From contig URGG01000014.1 in the NCBI GenBank assembly GCA_900547345.1, forward strand, positions 1 through 29,103: a stretch of 29,103 nucleotides of DNA, written 5' to 3'. The notes beneath the pieces were generated by a model, which was given only the letters and a program-made list of their open reading frames with translations, was not told where the DNA came from and did no database searches. The position numbers and the translations under genes are program-made. This document shows positions 8,686-16,132 of the stretch, in pieces (the first letter of the stretch is position 1; each line of letters starts with the position of its first letter). The stretch comes from an uncultured Collinsella sp. (GTDB lineage Bacteria; Actinomycetota; Coriobacteriia; Coriobacteriales; Coriobacteriaceae).

Positions 8686-9564
8686 ATGAACAAGCCGAGT
8701 GTTTCTGCCGGCGTCGTTGCCGGCGTTGCTCTGGGCGCCGCGGCGCTTGGTGCGGCCGCCGTCGCTGTTCGTGCTGCCTGTCTGCAGGTTGCGCGAACCC
8801 GCAATGGGTTGGCGCGTGTGAAACGCGTGCACGATGAGGGCGGCGACGAAGTCCGCGTATTGGTGCAAGGCGGCGTCTACCAAAGCGCGAGTTACGTTGG
8901 CGAACGCTGGGCGGAGCCCGTCTTTGCGTACTATCGCGCGTTTGACGACGTGTTTGAGGCTGAGGACGCAATGCGTGATGCTTACGGGCATGGTATCGAC
9001 CGTATGCTCATGCTGGGCGGCGGCGGGTTTGCCTATCCCAAGTTTGCGCTGATGTCGCACGAGAGCTTGCGCATGGACGTCATCGAGTATGACGGAGAGA
9101 TTACGCGCCTGGCGCGCCGCTGGTTCTACCTGGACGAGCTGGAGCGCGCGGCGGGCGACCGCCTGCGGGTGATAACCGCTGAGGCTCGCTCGTATCTGGG
9201 CGTGACGAGCGTGGGTCATCGTCGCTACGACGTGGTCGTGAGCGATTGCTTTGGCGGTGCCGAGCCCGTACGCGAGCTGGCGACCGTTGAGGCGCTGCGC
9301 CTGGTGCGGGGCAGTCTGAACCCCGGCGGCATCTACGTTGCCAATATCGTGAGCGCAAACGAGGGGAGCGATGCGACGTTCCTGCGCGCCTGCGCTGCCA
9401 CGGCACTCGAGGTATTCGTCCACGCCTGGGTAGTCCCATGTGGCGATGCGAAGTTCGGCGGCGAGGAAAACTACCTGCTCATCGCCAGCGACGGCAACTA
9501 CGCCTTTGCCGAAGCAGTGCCCTTCGACACTGACTTCCTCGGCACCGTCCTTCACGACAAATAA
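8686..9564 (+). CDS. Membrane-anchored spermidine synthase-like (SAM-fold) protein
   Basis: The ATG follows the elp3 stop directly, with AAGGAG inside the elp3 3' end, so translation is coupled. The 292-residue protein begins with a hydrophobic alanine/valine-rich segment at residues 8-30, then a spermidine-synthase-like Rossmann domain. It has MLMLGGGGFAYPK for the cofactor loop, DVIEYDGEI for the acidic strand, and RYDVVVSDCFGG where true spermidine synthases have the catalytic DSTDP-type aspartate loop. The altered DCFGG loop and the membrane anchor argue against a classical polyamine enzyme; it may bind SAM or a decarboxylated derivative. The link to tRNA modification is only by position. 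Confidence 0.75.
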   Translation: MNKPSVSAGVVAGVALGAAALGAAAVAVRAACLQVARTRNGLARVKRVHDEGGDEVRVLVQGGVYQSASYVGERWAEPVFAYYRAFDDVFEAEDAMRDAYGHGIDRMLMLGGGGFAYPKFALMSHESLRMDVIEYDGEITRLARRWFYLDELERAAGDRLRVITAEARSYLGVTSVGHRRYDVVVSDCFGGAEPVRELATVEALRLVRGSLNPGGIYVANIVSANEGSDATFLRACAATALEVFVHAWVVPCGDAKFGGEENYLLIASDGNYAFAEAVPFDTDFLGTVLHDK

Positions 9565-9590
9565 GTCTCCCCGTCCCAAAAAGACTGGTC

Positions 9591-12035
9591 TTAGGCGTGG
9601 TCGCGCCAGCTGAGGACGCGCTGCTTCATACCCTCGATGTCGAGCACGCCTTCGGCAAAGCCCTTGCGCACGAGCTCTTCGGGGACAAACTCGTCGTAGC
9701 GGTCAAAGTAAGGCACCTCGCCAGGATAGACGAGCTCGATAGGATCGAAATCTTTCTCGGCCTCGGCGGCGAGCACCTCAAAGAACGTCTCCTCGTCGGC
9801 CTTCATCTTAAACTGCATAAAGTACGGGCGTGACGGGTCGAGTCCGCGAAGGCCCAGCTCCGCGGCACACTTAATCTTGAGCATACGCTCGAGTGCCAAA
9901 AAGGCGTAGCTGCCCAGCCAGGGGAAGAGCGCCCAGGTGTCGCCGCCCAGGTTAATGAGCGGCTTAGTTCCCGCACCCGAAATCTCAGCCGTATGGCGAG
10001 CCTGCGCCAAGCGGGCCCGCGCGTTACCCATAAGGTACGGATACGCGGCATGTTCGTTGAGCGCCTTGCGCATGCGCTCGAGCACATGCGTATTGATGTC
10101 ACCGGGGCAGTCGCCAAAGTAGGCCGGCACTCGGCCCTTGACCTGCGTGGCAAAGACGGTGTGACGCTTCCAGTCCACTTCCTCGACGATCCAGCAATGG
10201 CCCGCGATGGCGATGCGCTCGCCAGGTGGTGGCGGGTTGACAATCGTGCCCAGCTCGGCCGATTCGCTGCGAACGGTAAACTCCTCGTTCTCCTGGAATA
10301 CGGCGTAGAACTTAAAGTTGTTGATGATGCGCTCGCCCGCGAGGCCCACGATGAGCCCGCCGCCCTCGGTGACTTGGATGTGGTCGATCTTGATGAGGTG
10401 GCGCAGCAGTACGCGATAGTCATCGGCCGAGATGCGATGGAAATAGCTGAGTGTGAGCACGCGCTGGGCAAGCTCTGCCGGCGTGAGTTCGCCGGTACTG
10501 GCAAGCGTCGACATAGTCTGGTGGTAGAGCAGGCTGTAGGGGAGTCGATCGAGCTCGGGCGGCTCGACCCACTTTTCCTCGCGATAGAGTTGTACGAGCG
10601 CGATGCCCTGCAGGAGCTTCCACGGAATGGTCTCGGGCATCATCGTGCGCGGCTCGGGCTCTTCCTCGCGCATGACGAACCACATCTCGGGTGGAAGATC
10701 GCGGCGTCCCGTGCGGCCCATTCGCTGCAAAAAGGAGCTGACGGTAAACGGCGCGTCGATCTGGAAGGCACGCTCCAGACGGCCGATATCGATGCCAAGC
10801 TCAAGCGTAGAGGTGGTGACGGTCGTCTGTGCCTGTTCCTCGTCGCGCATAAGCTCTTCTGCCGTCTCGCGTAACGATGCCGAAAGATTGCCGTGATGGA
10901 TGAGAAAGCGGTCGGGCTCGTGTCGGCTCTCGCAGTAGCTGCGCAGCATGGAGCACACGGCCTCTGCCTCCTCGCGCGAGTTGGCAAAGACCAGGCACTT
11001 GCGGCCGCGGGTGTGTTCGAAGATATAGCCCATGCCGGGGTCGGCGTTGTCTGGTGCTGTGTCGGTTGGATTGAGTAATGCCTGTTCGGGTGCTCGGGGG
11101 ATGTCGACTTCGCCCTCGGGGGCCGAGGAAGTTTGGCGGTCCTTGGGAGCGGCCTTGCCCCGTGCCCGCTCACGACGTTGACGGCGCTCCTCTTGTGTGA
11201 GCTGTCCGCCGTGACGCATGTCTTGGGCGCTGGCGGGCAGTGCCGCGGGTGCCGCTGCCTCAATGCGCTCGCATGCGAGCACCTCAGCTTCCTGCGGACC
11301 TGTGCTCGTGAATCCTCGCTGCTGCGCCTGGGGACCCGAGTTGTAGAAGTGCTCCATGGAGATGCGCCACACGCGGCGCGGTTCTTCAAAGCGGGGGATA
11401 ACGCAGTCGCGTCCCGTTCCCTGTGAGAGAAAAGCGCCCGTGCGCTCGGGGTCGCCGATGGTGGCCGAAAGGCCAATGCGGCGGGGCTGCACGCCTGCCA
11501 TGCGCGAGAGGCGCTCGATAAGACAGAGCGTCTGCCCGCCGCGGTCGCCGCGCATGAGCGAGTGGACCTCATCGATGACTACATAGCGCAGGTCGCAAAA
11601 CATGCGCGGGATCGCCATGTGCTTATGGATCAGGAGCGCCTCGAGCGACTCGGGCGTAATCTGCAAGATGCCGCTTGGCTTTTTGATGAGCTTGGCCTTG
11701 TGCGACTGCGAGACATCGCCATGCCAGTGCCAGACGGGGATGTCGGCTTCTTCGCACAGGTCATTGAGACGGACGAACTGATCATTGATGAGCGCTTTGA
11801 GGGGGCCAATGTAGAGGGCGCCCACGCTCGCGGGCGGGTTCTCCCAAAACTCGGTCAGGATGGGAAAGAAGGCTGCCTCGGTTTTGCCGGAAGCCGTGGA
11901 TGCCGTCAGGAGCACATTATCTTGCGTGTTAAAGATGGCATCAGCTGCCGCAACCTGGATAGAGCGCAAGCTCTCCCAATCGTGGGAGTAGATGAAGTCT
12001 TGGATAAACGGGGCGTAGCGGTCAAAGGCGTTCAC
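9591..12035 (-). CDS. sngC: Shango-like SngC: Lhr-like DExH helicase
   Basis: The start is GTG 12035, four nt after AAGGAGG; the frame continues upstream only to a TTG without a signal. This gives 814 residues. Helicase motifs, numbered from the GTG, are TASTASGKT at 44-52, DEVH at 155-158, SAT at 190-192, FANSREEAEAV in the second RecA domain, TSTLELGIDIG, and QRMGRTGRR at 437-445. The C-terminal half resembles Lhr-type helicases, like BrxHI of BREX type 2. Residues of about 240-335 form a charged, low-complexity insert between the RecA domains. Upstream on the same strand are a DUF2791-type ATPase and a TerB-domain protein, the gene content of the Shango anti-phage system. The helicase presumably acts on invading DNA. 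Letter names for the ATPase and helicase follow gene order and are from memory. Confidence 0.87.
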   Translation of the reverse strand: MNAFDRYAPFIQDFIYSHDWESLRSIQVAAADAIFNTQDNVLLTASTASGKTEAAFFPILTEFWENPPASVGALYIGPLKALINDQFVRLNDLCEEADIPVWHWHGDVSQSHKAKLIKKPSGILQITPESLEALLIHKHMAIPRMFCDLRYVVIDEVHSLMRGDRGGQTLCLIERLSRMAGVQPRRIGLSATIGDPERTGAFLSQGTGRDCVIPRFEEPRRVWRISMEHFYNSGPQAQQRGFTSTGPQEAEVLACERIEAAAPAALPASAQDMRHGGQLTQEERRQRRERARGKAAPKDRQTSSAPEGEVDIPRAPEQALLNPTDTAPDNADPGMGYIFEHTRGRKCLVFANSREEAEAVCSMLRSYCESRHEPDRFLIHHGNLSASLRETAEELMRDEEQAQTTVTTSTLELGIDIGRLERAFQIDAPFTVSSFLQRMGRTGRRDLPPEMWFVMREEEPEPRTMMPETIPWKLLQGIALVQLYREEKWVEPPELDRLPYSLLYHQTMSTLASTGELTPAELAQRVLTLSYFHRISADDYRVLLRHLIKIDHIQVTEGGGLIVGLAGERIINNFKFYAVFQENEEFTVRSESAELGTIVNPPPPGERIAIAGHCWIVEEVDWKRHTVFATQVKGRVPAYFGDCPGDINTHVLERMRKALNEHAAYPYLMGNARARLAQARHTAEISGAGTKPLINLGGDTWALFPWLGSYAFLALERMLKIKCAAELGLRGLDPSRPYFMQFKMKADEETFFEVLAAEAEKDFDPIELVYPGEVPYFDRYDEFVPEELVRKGFAEGVLDIEGMKQRVLSWRDHA

Positions 12036-12118
12036 GGGGCCTCCTTTCAAAAGCGAATCTCTCAACGCGGCGGGCAGTGGCTTGCTGCATTACTGCTTCA
12101 ACGTTTGCCCAGATAGAG

Positions 12119-12151
12119 CCTGCCAAAATAAACCTGTCCCTTTTTGGCAGG
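12119..12151. repeat. REP-like hairpin between ATPase and helicase genes
   Basis: CCTGCCAAAA at 12119-12128 pairs perfectly with TTTTGGCAGG at 12142-12151 around a 13-nt loop containing CCTGTCCC. The hairpin touches the stop codon of the ATPase gene (12152-12154). The AAACCTGTCCC/GGGACAGGTTT core resembles short repeats dispersed in many bacteria and tied to Y1 (REP-associated, RAYT) transposases. That link is from memory. No U-run follows on the minus strand, so it is not a standard terminator; it may still stabilise or trim the upstream mRNA. Confidence 0.65.
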
Positions 12152-13456
12152 TTAGATGGTGAATTCGGCGAAGTTACGGTCGCCGTCTGCGGTGCCGGTG
12201 TCGCCTGTTGCGGCTGTCGGCGCCAGCGCGTCGCCGCCGACGCTTTGCAGCAGCTCGGCTACGTTGGCGTCGGGGTTTTGGCATAGGATGTCGAGCAGCT
12301 CGATAAAGTCACGAATGACTTCACGCGGCGTCAGATGCGTGTCGGCTCCCACGCGACCGAACTCGATCTTGAGGAAGTCCACCAAGTCGTTCTCGGTAAG
12401 CGTGGGCGTCCAGCCAAAGTAGCCGGCGTGAATTTGCATGAGTTTTTCGATCAGCACCAGCAGCTCCTCGTAGGTGAGTGGCTGCAGACGGATGATGGGC
12501 GCGAGCATGTCCTTAAGGTCCTCGCGCGCAAAGCGACCCTGAGCGAGTCGGCTGCGCAGAGCTTCGTAGGAGAACACGCCGCGGCGGCGGTCTTCGATGG
12601 AGGTTGGCGTGCCGCCCATAATCATGCCCAGGTACTGCGCCTTGCCCTGGAGTGTGTCGTTGTACATGGTCAGGATTTTCTCGTAGTTGTACTGGCGCGT
12701 GATGGCGTTGGGAATCTTATACAGATTCACGAGCTCGTCGATGAGCACCAACATACCCTTGTAGCCGCTGCAGACCAAAAAACGCGCGATGAGCTTAACG
12801 TAGTCGTACCAGTCGTCGTCGCTGATGATGGTCGAGGAGCCCAGCTCGGCGCGAGCCTCGCTCTTGGTACGGTATTCGCCGCGGATCCATTTGGTCACGC
12901 GGCTCATGGCTTCTTCGTCGCCCTCGGATACGGCCGTGCGATAGCGGCGGAGCATGCGGGTGAAGCCGAAGCCGTGGACCATTTCCTCGAGCGGGGCCAG
13001 TTGGGCATTGACGACCGACTCGTCGACGTCGGCACACGAGGCAACCCAGCGATCCAGAATAAGGTTGAGCGCGCCGCCCTCGGGGCGCGTCTTGGTCGAT
13101 ATATTGCGGATGAGCTCGCGGTAGGTGGCAAGGCCCTGTCCTTGACCGCCCTGCAGGCGGCGCTCGGGCGACAGGTCGGCATCGGCGACGACGAATCCCT
13201 CGCCCATGGCGTGCGTGCGGATGGTCTGAAGCAAGAAGCTCTTGCCGGCGCCGTAGCGACCGACTAAAAAGCGGAAGCTCGCGCCGCCATCGGCGATGAG
13301 ACTCAAATCGGTGAGCAGGGCGCGAATCTCGACCTCGCGTCCCACGGTGATATAGGGAAGGCCGATGCGCGGGACCACGCCGCCCTTGAGCGAGTTGAGA
13401 ATGACGGCGGCGACGCGTTTGGGTACGCGGGGCGCTGCGGATGCGGTATCACTCAT
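12152..13456 (-). CDS. sngB: Shango-like SngB: BrxD/DUF2791-type P-loop ATPase
   Basis: The 434-residue protein starts at ATG 13456, inside the last codons of the preceding gene (8-bp overlap). The P-loop is GRYGAGKS at residues 66-73, and the Walker B strand is GMLVLIDELVNL with the D-E pair at 240-241. Near the N-terminus is VAAVILNSLKGGVVPRIGLPYITVGR, typical of the DUF2791 or BREX-system ATP-binding family (BrxD). The last 40 residues are low-complexity. In BREX type 2, BrxD is paired with an Lhr-like helicase; the same pair with a TerB protein defines Shango. It should hydrolyse ATP and probably loads or regulates the helicase; that role is inferred. Confidence 0.88.
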   Translation of the reverse strand: MSDTASAAPRVPKRVAAVILNSLKGGVVPRIGLPYITVGREVEIRALLTDLSLIADGGASFRFLVGRYGAGKSFLLQTIRTHAMGEGFVVADADLSPERRLQGGQGQGLATYRELIRNISTKTRPEGGALNLILDRWVASCADVDESVVNAQLAPLEEMVHGFGFTRMLRRYRTAVSEGDEEAMSRVTKWIRGEYRTKSEARAELGSSTIISDDDWYDYVKLIARFLVCSGYKGMLVLIDELVNLYKIPNAITRQYNYEKILTMYNDTLQGKAQYLGMIMGGTPTSIEDRRRGVFSYEALRSRLAQGRFAREDLKDMLAPIIRLQPLTYEELLVLIEKLMQIHAGYFGWTPTLTENDLVDFLKIEFGRVGADTHLTPREVIRDFIELLDILCQNPDANVAELLQSVGGDALAPTAATGDTGTADGDRNFAEFTI

Positions 13457-15209
13457 GGTCTAGGTATCCTCTCACGTCTGCTTCGTAGTCCTCAATAATC
13501 TGCGGCCCTGCCGCGCTAAATTCAATTACGGTGTCGCCCACCAGGTCAAAGAGCGCCTCGTTGATGGTATCGACGAGCATGTCCTCGCTCTGCCCCGATT
13601 GCACTACCGCCGATTCCGCCTGTACTGCGTTGTGCTCGAGCAGTGCGCTGAGATAGGCGTTTGCGGCAGGCGCGAGTTCGTTTGTGGCGTCAGCGGGCGC
13701 AGCAGCCGCGAACGCGGGCGTCGGCGCGAGAAGCGGTGCCACGACACCAAACTCTTCGGTGGAGACAGTCGGCTCGTCGGGTTCGTCTTGCCGTATGGTC
13801 ATCTCGCCAGGTTCGGCAGTCATGCCGGGCGCAGACTCGGTGTTCGGTTGCTCGATAAGCGTCGCCTCGGCTTCCACAGGTGTGCCGTCCTCGCGCTCTT
13901 CATCGATCAAAAGCGCTTCGCGCGTTTGCGCAGCGGCGCTCCGAATGTGCCCCAGCTGACTCAGATCGATATCGATCTTGACAGGCTGGTGTGCGGCGTC
14001 CCACGAAAGCCATGCCACAATCTCGTCATCGATGATCTTGGCCAGATATTTGGGGACCTTCTCCTCCTTCAGGGGATGGGTGGGGTCTAGGGCCAGGCGC
14101 AGGCGTTGGTCGCAGGCGCGCATCATCTCACCGAGCTTGCTGCTTTTTTGTCTGCTGCCGTGGATGCGCATGCATTCCCAAAAGCCATTTTGGCAGCGGT
14201 AGATGTGAATGGGGTCCAGGCGATATTCGCAGTCCTCGTGGCGCTCGGGCGCAAAGAACACGGCCGAGGCAAACATGGTGTAGGGCATGGCCGTCTCCTC
14301 CCCAAACAAGCTCGCTACGATGCCGGTCTTTCGGTGCGTGTCATAGTAGCGCGCCATACGGACATACACGGCACATGCCACGTGGCGCAGGTCGCGATGG
14401 TGGGAACGGTCGAGCCGTGAGTTATTCAGGTTGTACGTGGAGAGGGCGTTTATAGCGGTCATGAGTCGCTCCTCGCCTGCCTCGTCGGGCGGAAGGGGGA
14501 GCGTGGGCTCGGAGGTTTTGCGACGCTTGGGGACTTGGGCCGACGGCGTCGGTGTAGGTGCAAGGTCTCGAGCCGCGCGGCGCAGCTCGATGAGGGCGTT
14601 GTCGAACATGACGGTTTTAGAGTCGCGAAGCAGCTTGGGGTCGAGTCCGTGGAACACGGCGTAGTCCTGCAGCCACACACGTGCAAACCGGTCGATGCCG
14701 GGCTCGAAGGCGCGGTAGGCATCCCAAAAGGCCTTGATTTTGTTAAAACCATCGAGTGGGTCATCTACGCCAATGCCACAGATCAGCTCATAGAGATACA
14801 GGAAGGCAAAGGACGTAGACGTTTCCTCGACGGTTCCGCGGCGCACTTGTGCACGCCAGGTAAAATAGCCACGCAACTGCCGATCGCTCATGGCGTTATA
14901 GGTGGGAAAGTACGACTTGAACGTACCGTTGTAGGGGCAGTCGTCCTCAAAGTCGGCCATCAGCAGGCCTTGGCGGTAGAAAAGCTCGGCTTCCGAAAGC
15001 CAGCGACCCGCGCCGCCTTTGGGGTCATCCTGCCAGCGCGATATCTCGCGCATCTTGCGGTATTGGTCGGGAAGGAAGTTCTGCATCTGACGACCGGTTT
15101 TGAGAATTGGCTCGTCAGCATAGACTTCGTTTGAGAAGCGAGCAGACTGATGGGTCCGGGCCTCGGCCATAATGCGCTCGATGAGCATCTTGATGTCCTG
15201 GTCGGCCAC
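13449..15209 (-). CDS. sngA: Shango-like SngA: TerB-N/TerB-C domain protein
   Basis: The start is GTG 15209 behind GGAGAGGAGAG. The 586-residue protein has a TerB-N-like region at about residues 55-215, with FPTYNAMSDRQLRGYFTWRA and SFAFLYLYELICGIGV, which are typical of that domain. A helical middle (about 240-420) and an acidic, proline/alanine-rich linker (about 435-515) follow. The TerB-C-like end has DTINEALFDLVGDTVIEF and IIEDY. TerB-type domains occur in tellurite-resistance and membrane-linked stress systems, and Aravind and colleagues tied TerB-N/TerB-C proteins to DNA-processing operons. First in the operon, it may act as the sensor or membrane link for the ATPase and helicase. That role is inferred. 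Confidence 0.88.
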   Translation of the reverse strand: MADQDIKMLIERIMAEARTHQSARFSNEVYADEPILKTGRQMQNFLPDQYRKMREISRWQDDPKGGAGRWLSEAELFYRQGLLMADFEDDCPYNGTFKSYFPTYNAMSDRQLRGYFTWRAQVRRGTVEETSTSFAFLYLYELICGIGVDDPLDGFNKIKAFWDAYRAFEPGIDRFARVWLQDYAVFHGLDPKLLRDSKTVMFDNALIELRRAARDLAPTPTPSAQVPKRRKTSEPTLPLPPDEAGEERLMTAINALSTYNLNNSRLDRSHHRDLRHVACAVYVRMARYYDTHRKTGIVASLFGEETAMPYTMFASAVFFAPERHEDCEYRLDPIHIYRCQNGFWECMRIHGSRQKSSKLGEMMRACDQRLRLALDPTHPLKEEKVPKYLAKIIDDEIVAWLSWDAAHQPVKIDIDLSQLGHIRSAAAQTREALLIDEEREDGTPVEAEATLIEQPNTESAPGMTAEPGEMTIRQDEPDEPTVSTEEFGVVAPLLAPTPAFAAAAPADATNELAPAANAYLSALLEHNAVQAESAVVQSGQSEDMLVDTINEALFDLVGDTVIEFSAAGPQIIEDYEADVRGYLDHE

Positions 15210-15246
15210 CGTCTCTCCTCTCCTAACGCAGCTTCGGCGACCTCAT

Positions 15247-15255
15247 ATCATAGCA
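15247..15255 (-). promoter_or_regulatory. Extended -10 promoter of the Shango-like operon
   Basis: Read on the minus strand, TGCTATGAT (15255 to 15247) is an extended -10 element: TG, one base, then TATGAT, a 5/6 match. Transcription would start near 15240, leaving a leader of about 30 nt with a good ribosome site before GTG 15209. No good -35 is visible, which is usual for extended -10 promoters. Confidence 0.5.
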
Positions 15256-15297
15256 CAGCATCAAACAGGTGTTCGAGATACCGTTACGTAGATAGAT

Positions 15298-16014
15298 TTA
15301 GAACAGGAGGGCATAGATGACGGCTATGACAACGGAGGGGAGCATATTGGCCGTGCGGAAGGTCTGAGGACGGATGAGGTTGACTCCGACGCAGAAGATG
15401 AGCATAGAGCCCACGAGCGATAGGCTGTCGAGGGCGGCGGCGGTCATGATGGGGGAGAGCGCGCCGGCAAACAGCGTAATCGTTCCCTGGAATACGGCAA
15501 CGGGAAGGGCGGAGAAGATGCAGCCGCGGCCGAGTGAGGCCGTCATGGTGCAGACGATGATGCAGTCCAGCGCTCCCTTGAGGGCGAGCGTGGACCAGTC
15601 GCCGAGCAGGCCGTCTTGGATTGATCCCACGATAGCCATGGCACCGATACAGACGGTCAACGATGTCGAGACAAAGGCATTGGTGAACTCGTTGTCTCCC
15701 TCGCTGCCGGTTTTGCGCTTGAGCCATTCGCCCAGGTTTTCGATGCCGGCTTCCAGGTTTATGGCCTCGCCGATGAGCGAGCCGAGGGCGAACGAGACAA
15801 TGAGCATGGTGGTACCGGTGGTCGCCAGCGCCTTTCCATCGATGATGAGCATCTTTTGCATGGTGCCGCCAAGGCCGATAAACAGGACGCACAGCCCCGA
15901 TGCTTTCATGAGCGTGTCTTGGATGCGCGGTGTAATGAAGCGGCCGCCCGCTAATCCCAAAAGACCGCCCGCAACTAAAAGCACAACGTTGATGATTGTT
16001 CCCAAGCCCGGCAT
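15298..16014 (-). CDS. DUF554-family membrane protein
   Basis: ATG 16014 is chosen because GGAGGGC lies five nt upstream; the open frame extends 23 codons further without a signal. The 238-residue protein is mostly hydrophobic, with about six or seven membrane segments. It starts MPGLGTIINVVLLVAGGLLG and has the family features GLCVLFIGLGG, FALGSLIGE and AFVSTSLTVCIGAMAIVGSIQDG. DUF554 (YdfK/YqgA-like) proteins are predicted small-molecule transporters of unknown substrate. The gene lies upstream of the Shango-like operon on the same strand (88-nt gap), but that operon has its own promoter, so a functional link is not implied. Confidence 0.88.
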   Translation of the reverse strand: MPGLGTIINVVLLVAGGLLGLAGGRFITPRIQDTLMKASGLCVLFIGLGGTMQKMLIIDGKALATTGTTMLIVSFALGSLIGEAINLEAGIENLGEWLKRKTGSEGDNEFTNAFVSTSLTVCIGAMAIVGSIQDGLLGDWSTLALKGALDCIIVCTMTASLGRGCIFSALPVAVFQGTITLFAGALSPIMTAAALDSLSLVGSMLIFCVGVNLIRPQTFRTANMLPSVVIAVIYALLF

Positions 16015-16132
16015 GAGCCCTCCTGTATTGATGCCAACGTGGCAATCGTAGCAGAACGAAATGCGAGGCACATCGCGACTCATCTAATACGTTATATAAG
16101 TGGTGTTAGGAATGATGCGCAGCATTTAAGCC

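Noticed and set aside
8212..9579. 455-codon minus-strand frame opposite elp3 and the spermidine-synthase-like gene
   Set aside because: It spans two real plus-strand genes and their junction, with no recognisable domain.
9565..9590. Possible terminator between the two convergent genes
   Set aside because: The only inverted repeat is a 5-bp AAGAC/GTCTT with a 2-nt loop, too weak to call.
9591..15209. Reading the cassette as a BREX system
   Set aside because: The ATPase and helicase resemble BrxD and BrxHI, but there is no PglX methyltransferase, PglZ phosphatase or BrxC/PglY in the flanks, and a TerB protein is present, which fits Shango better.
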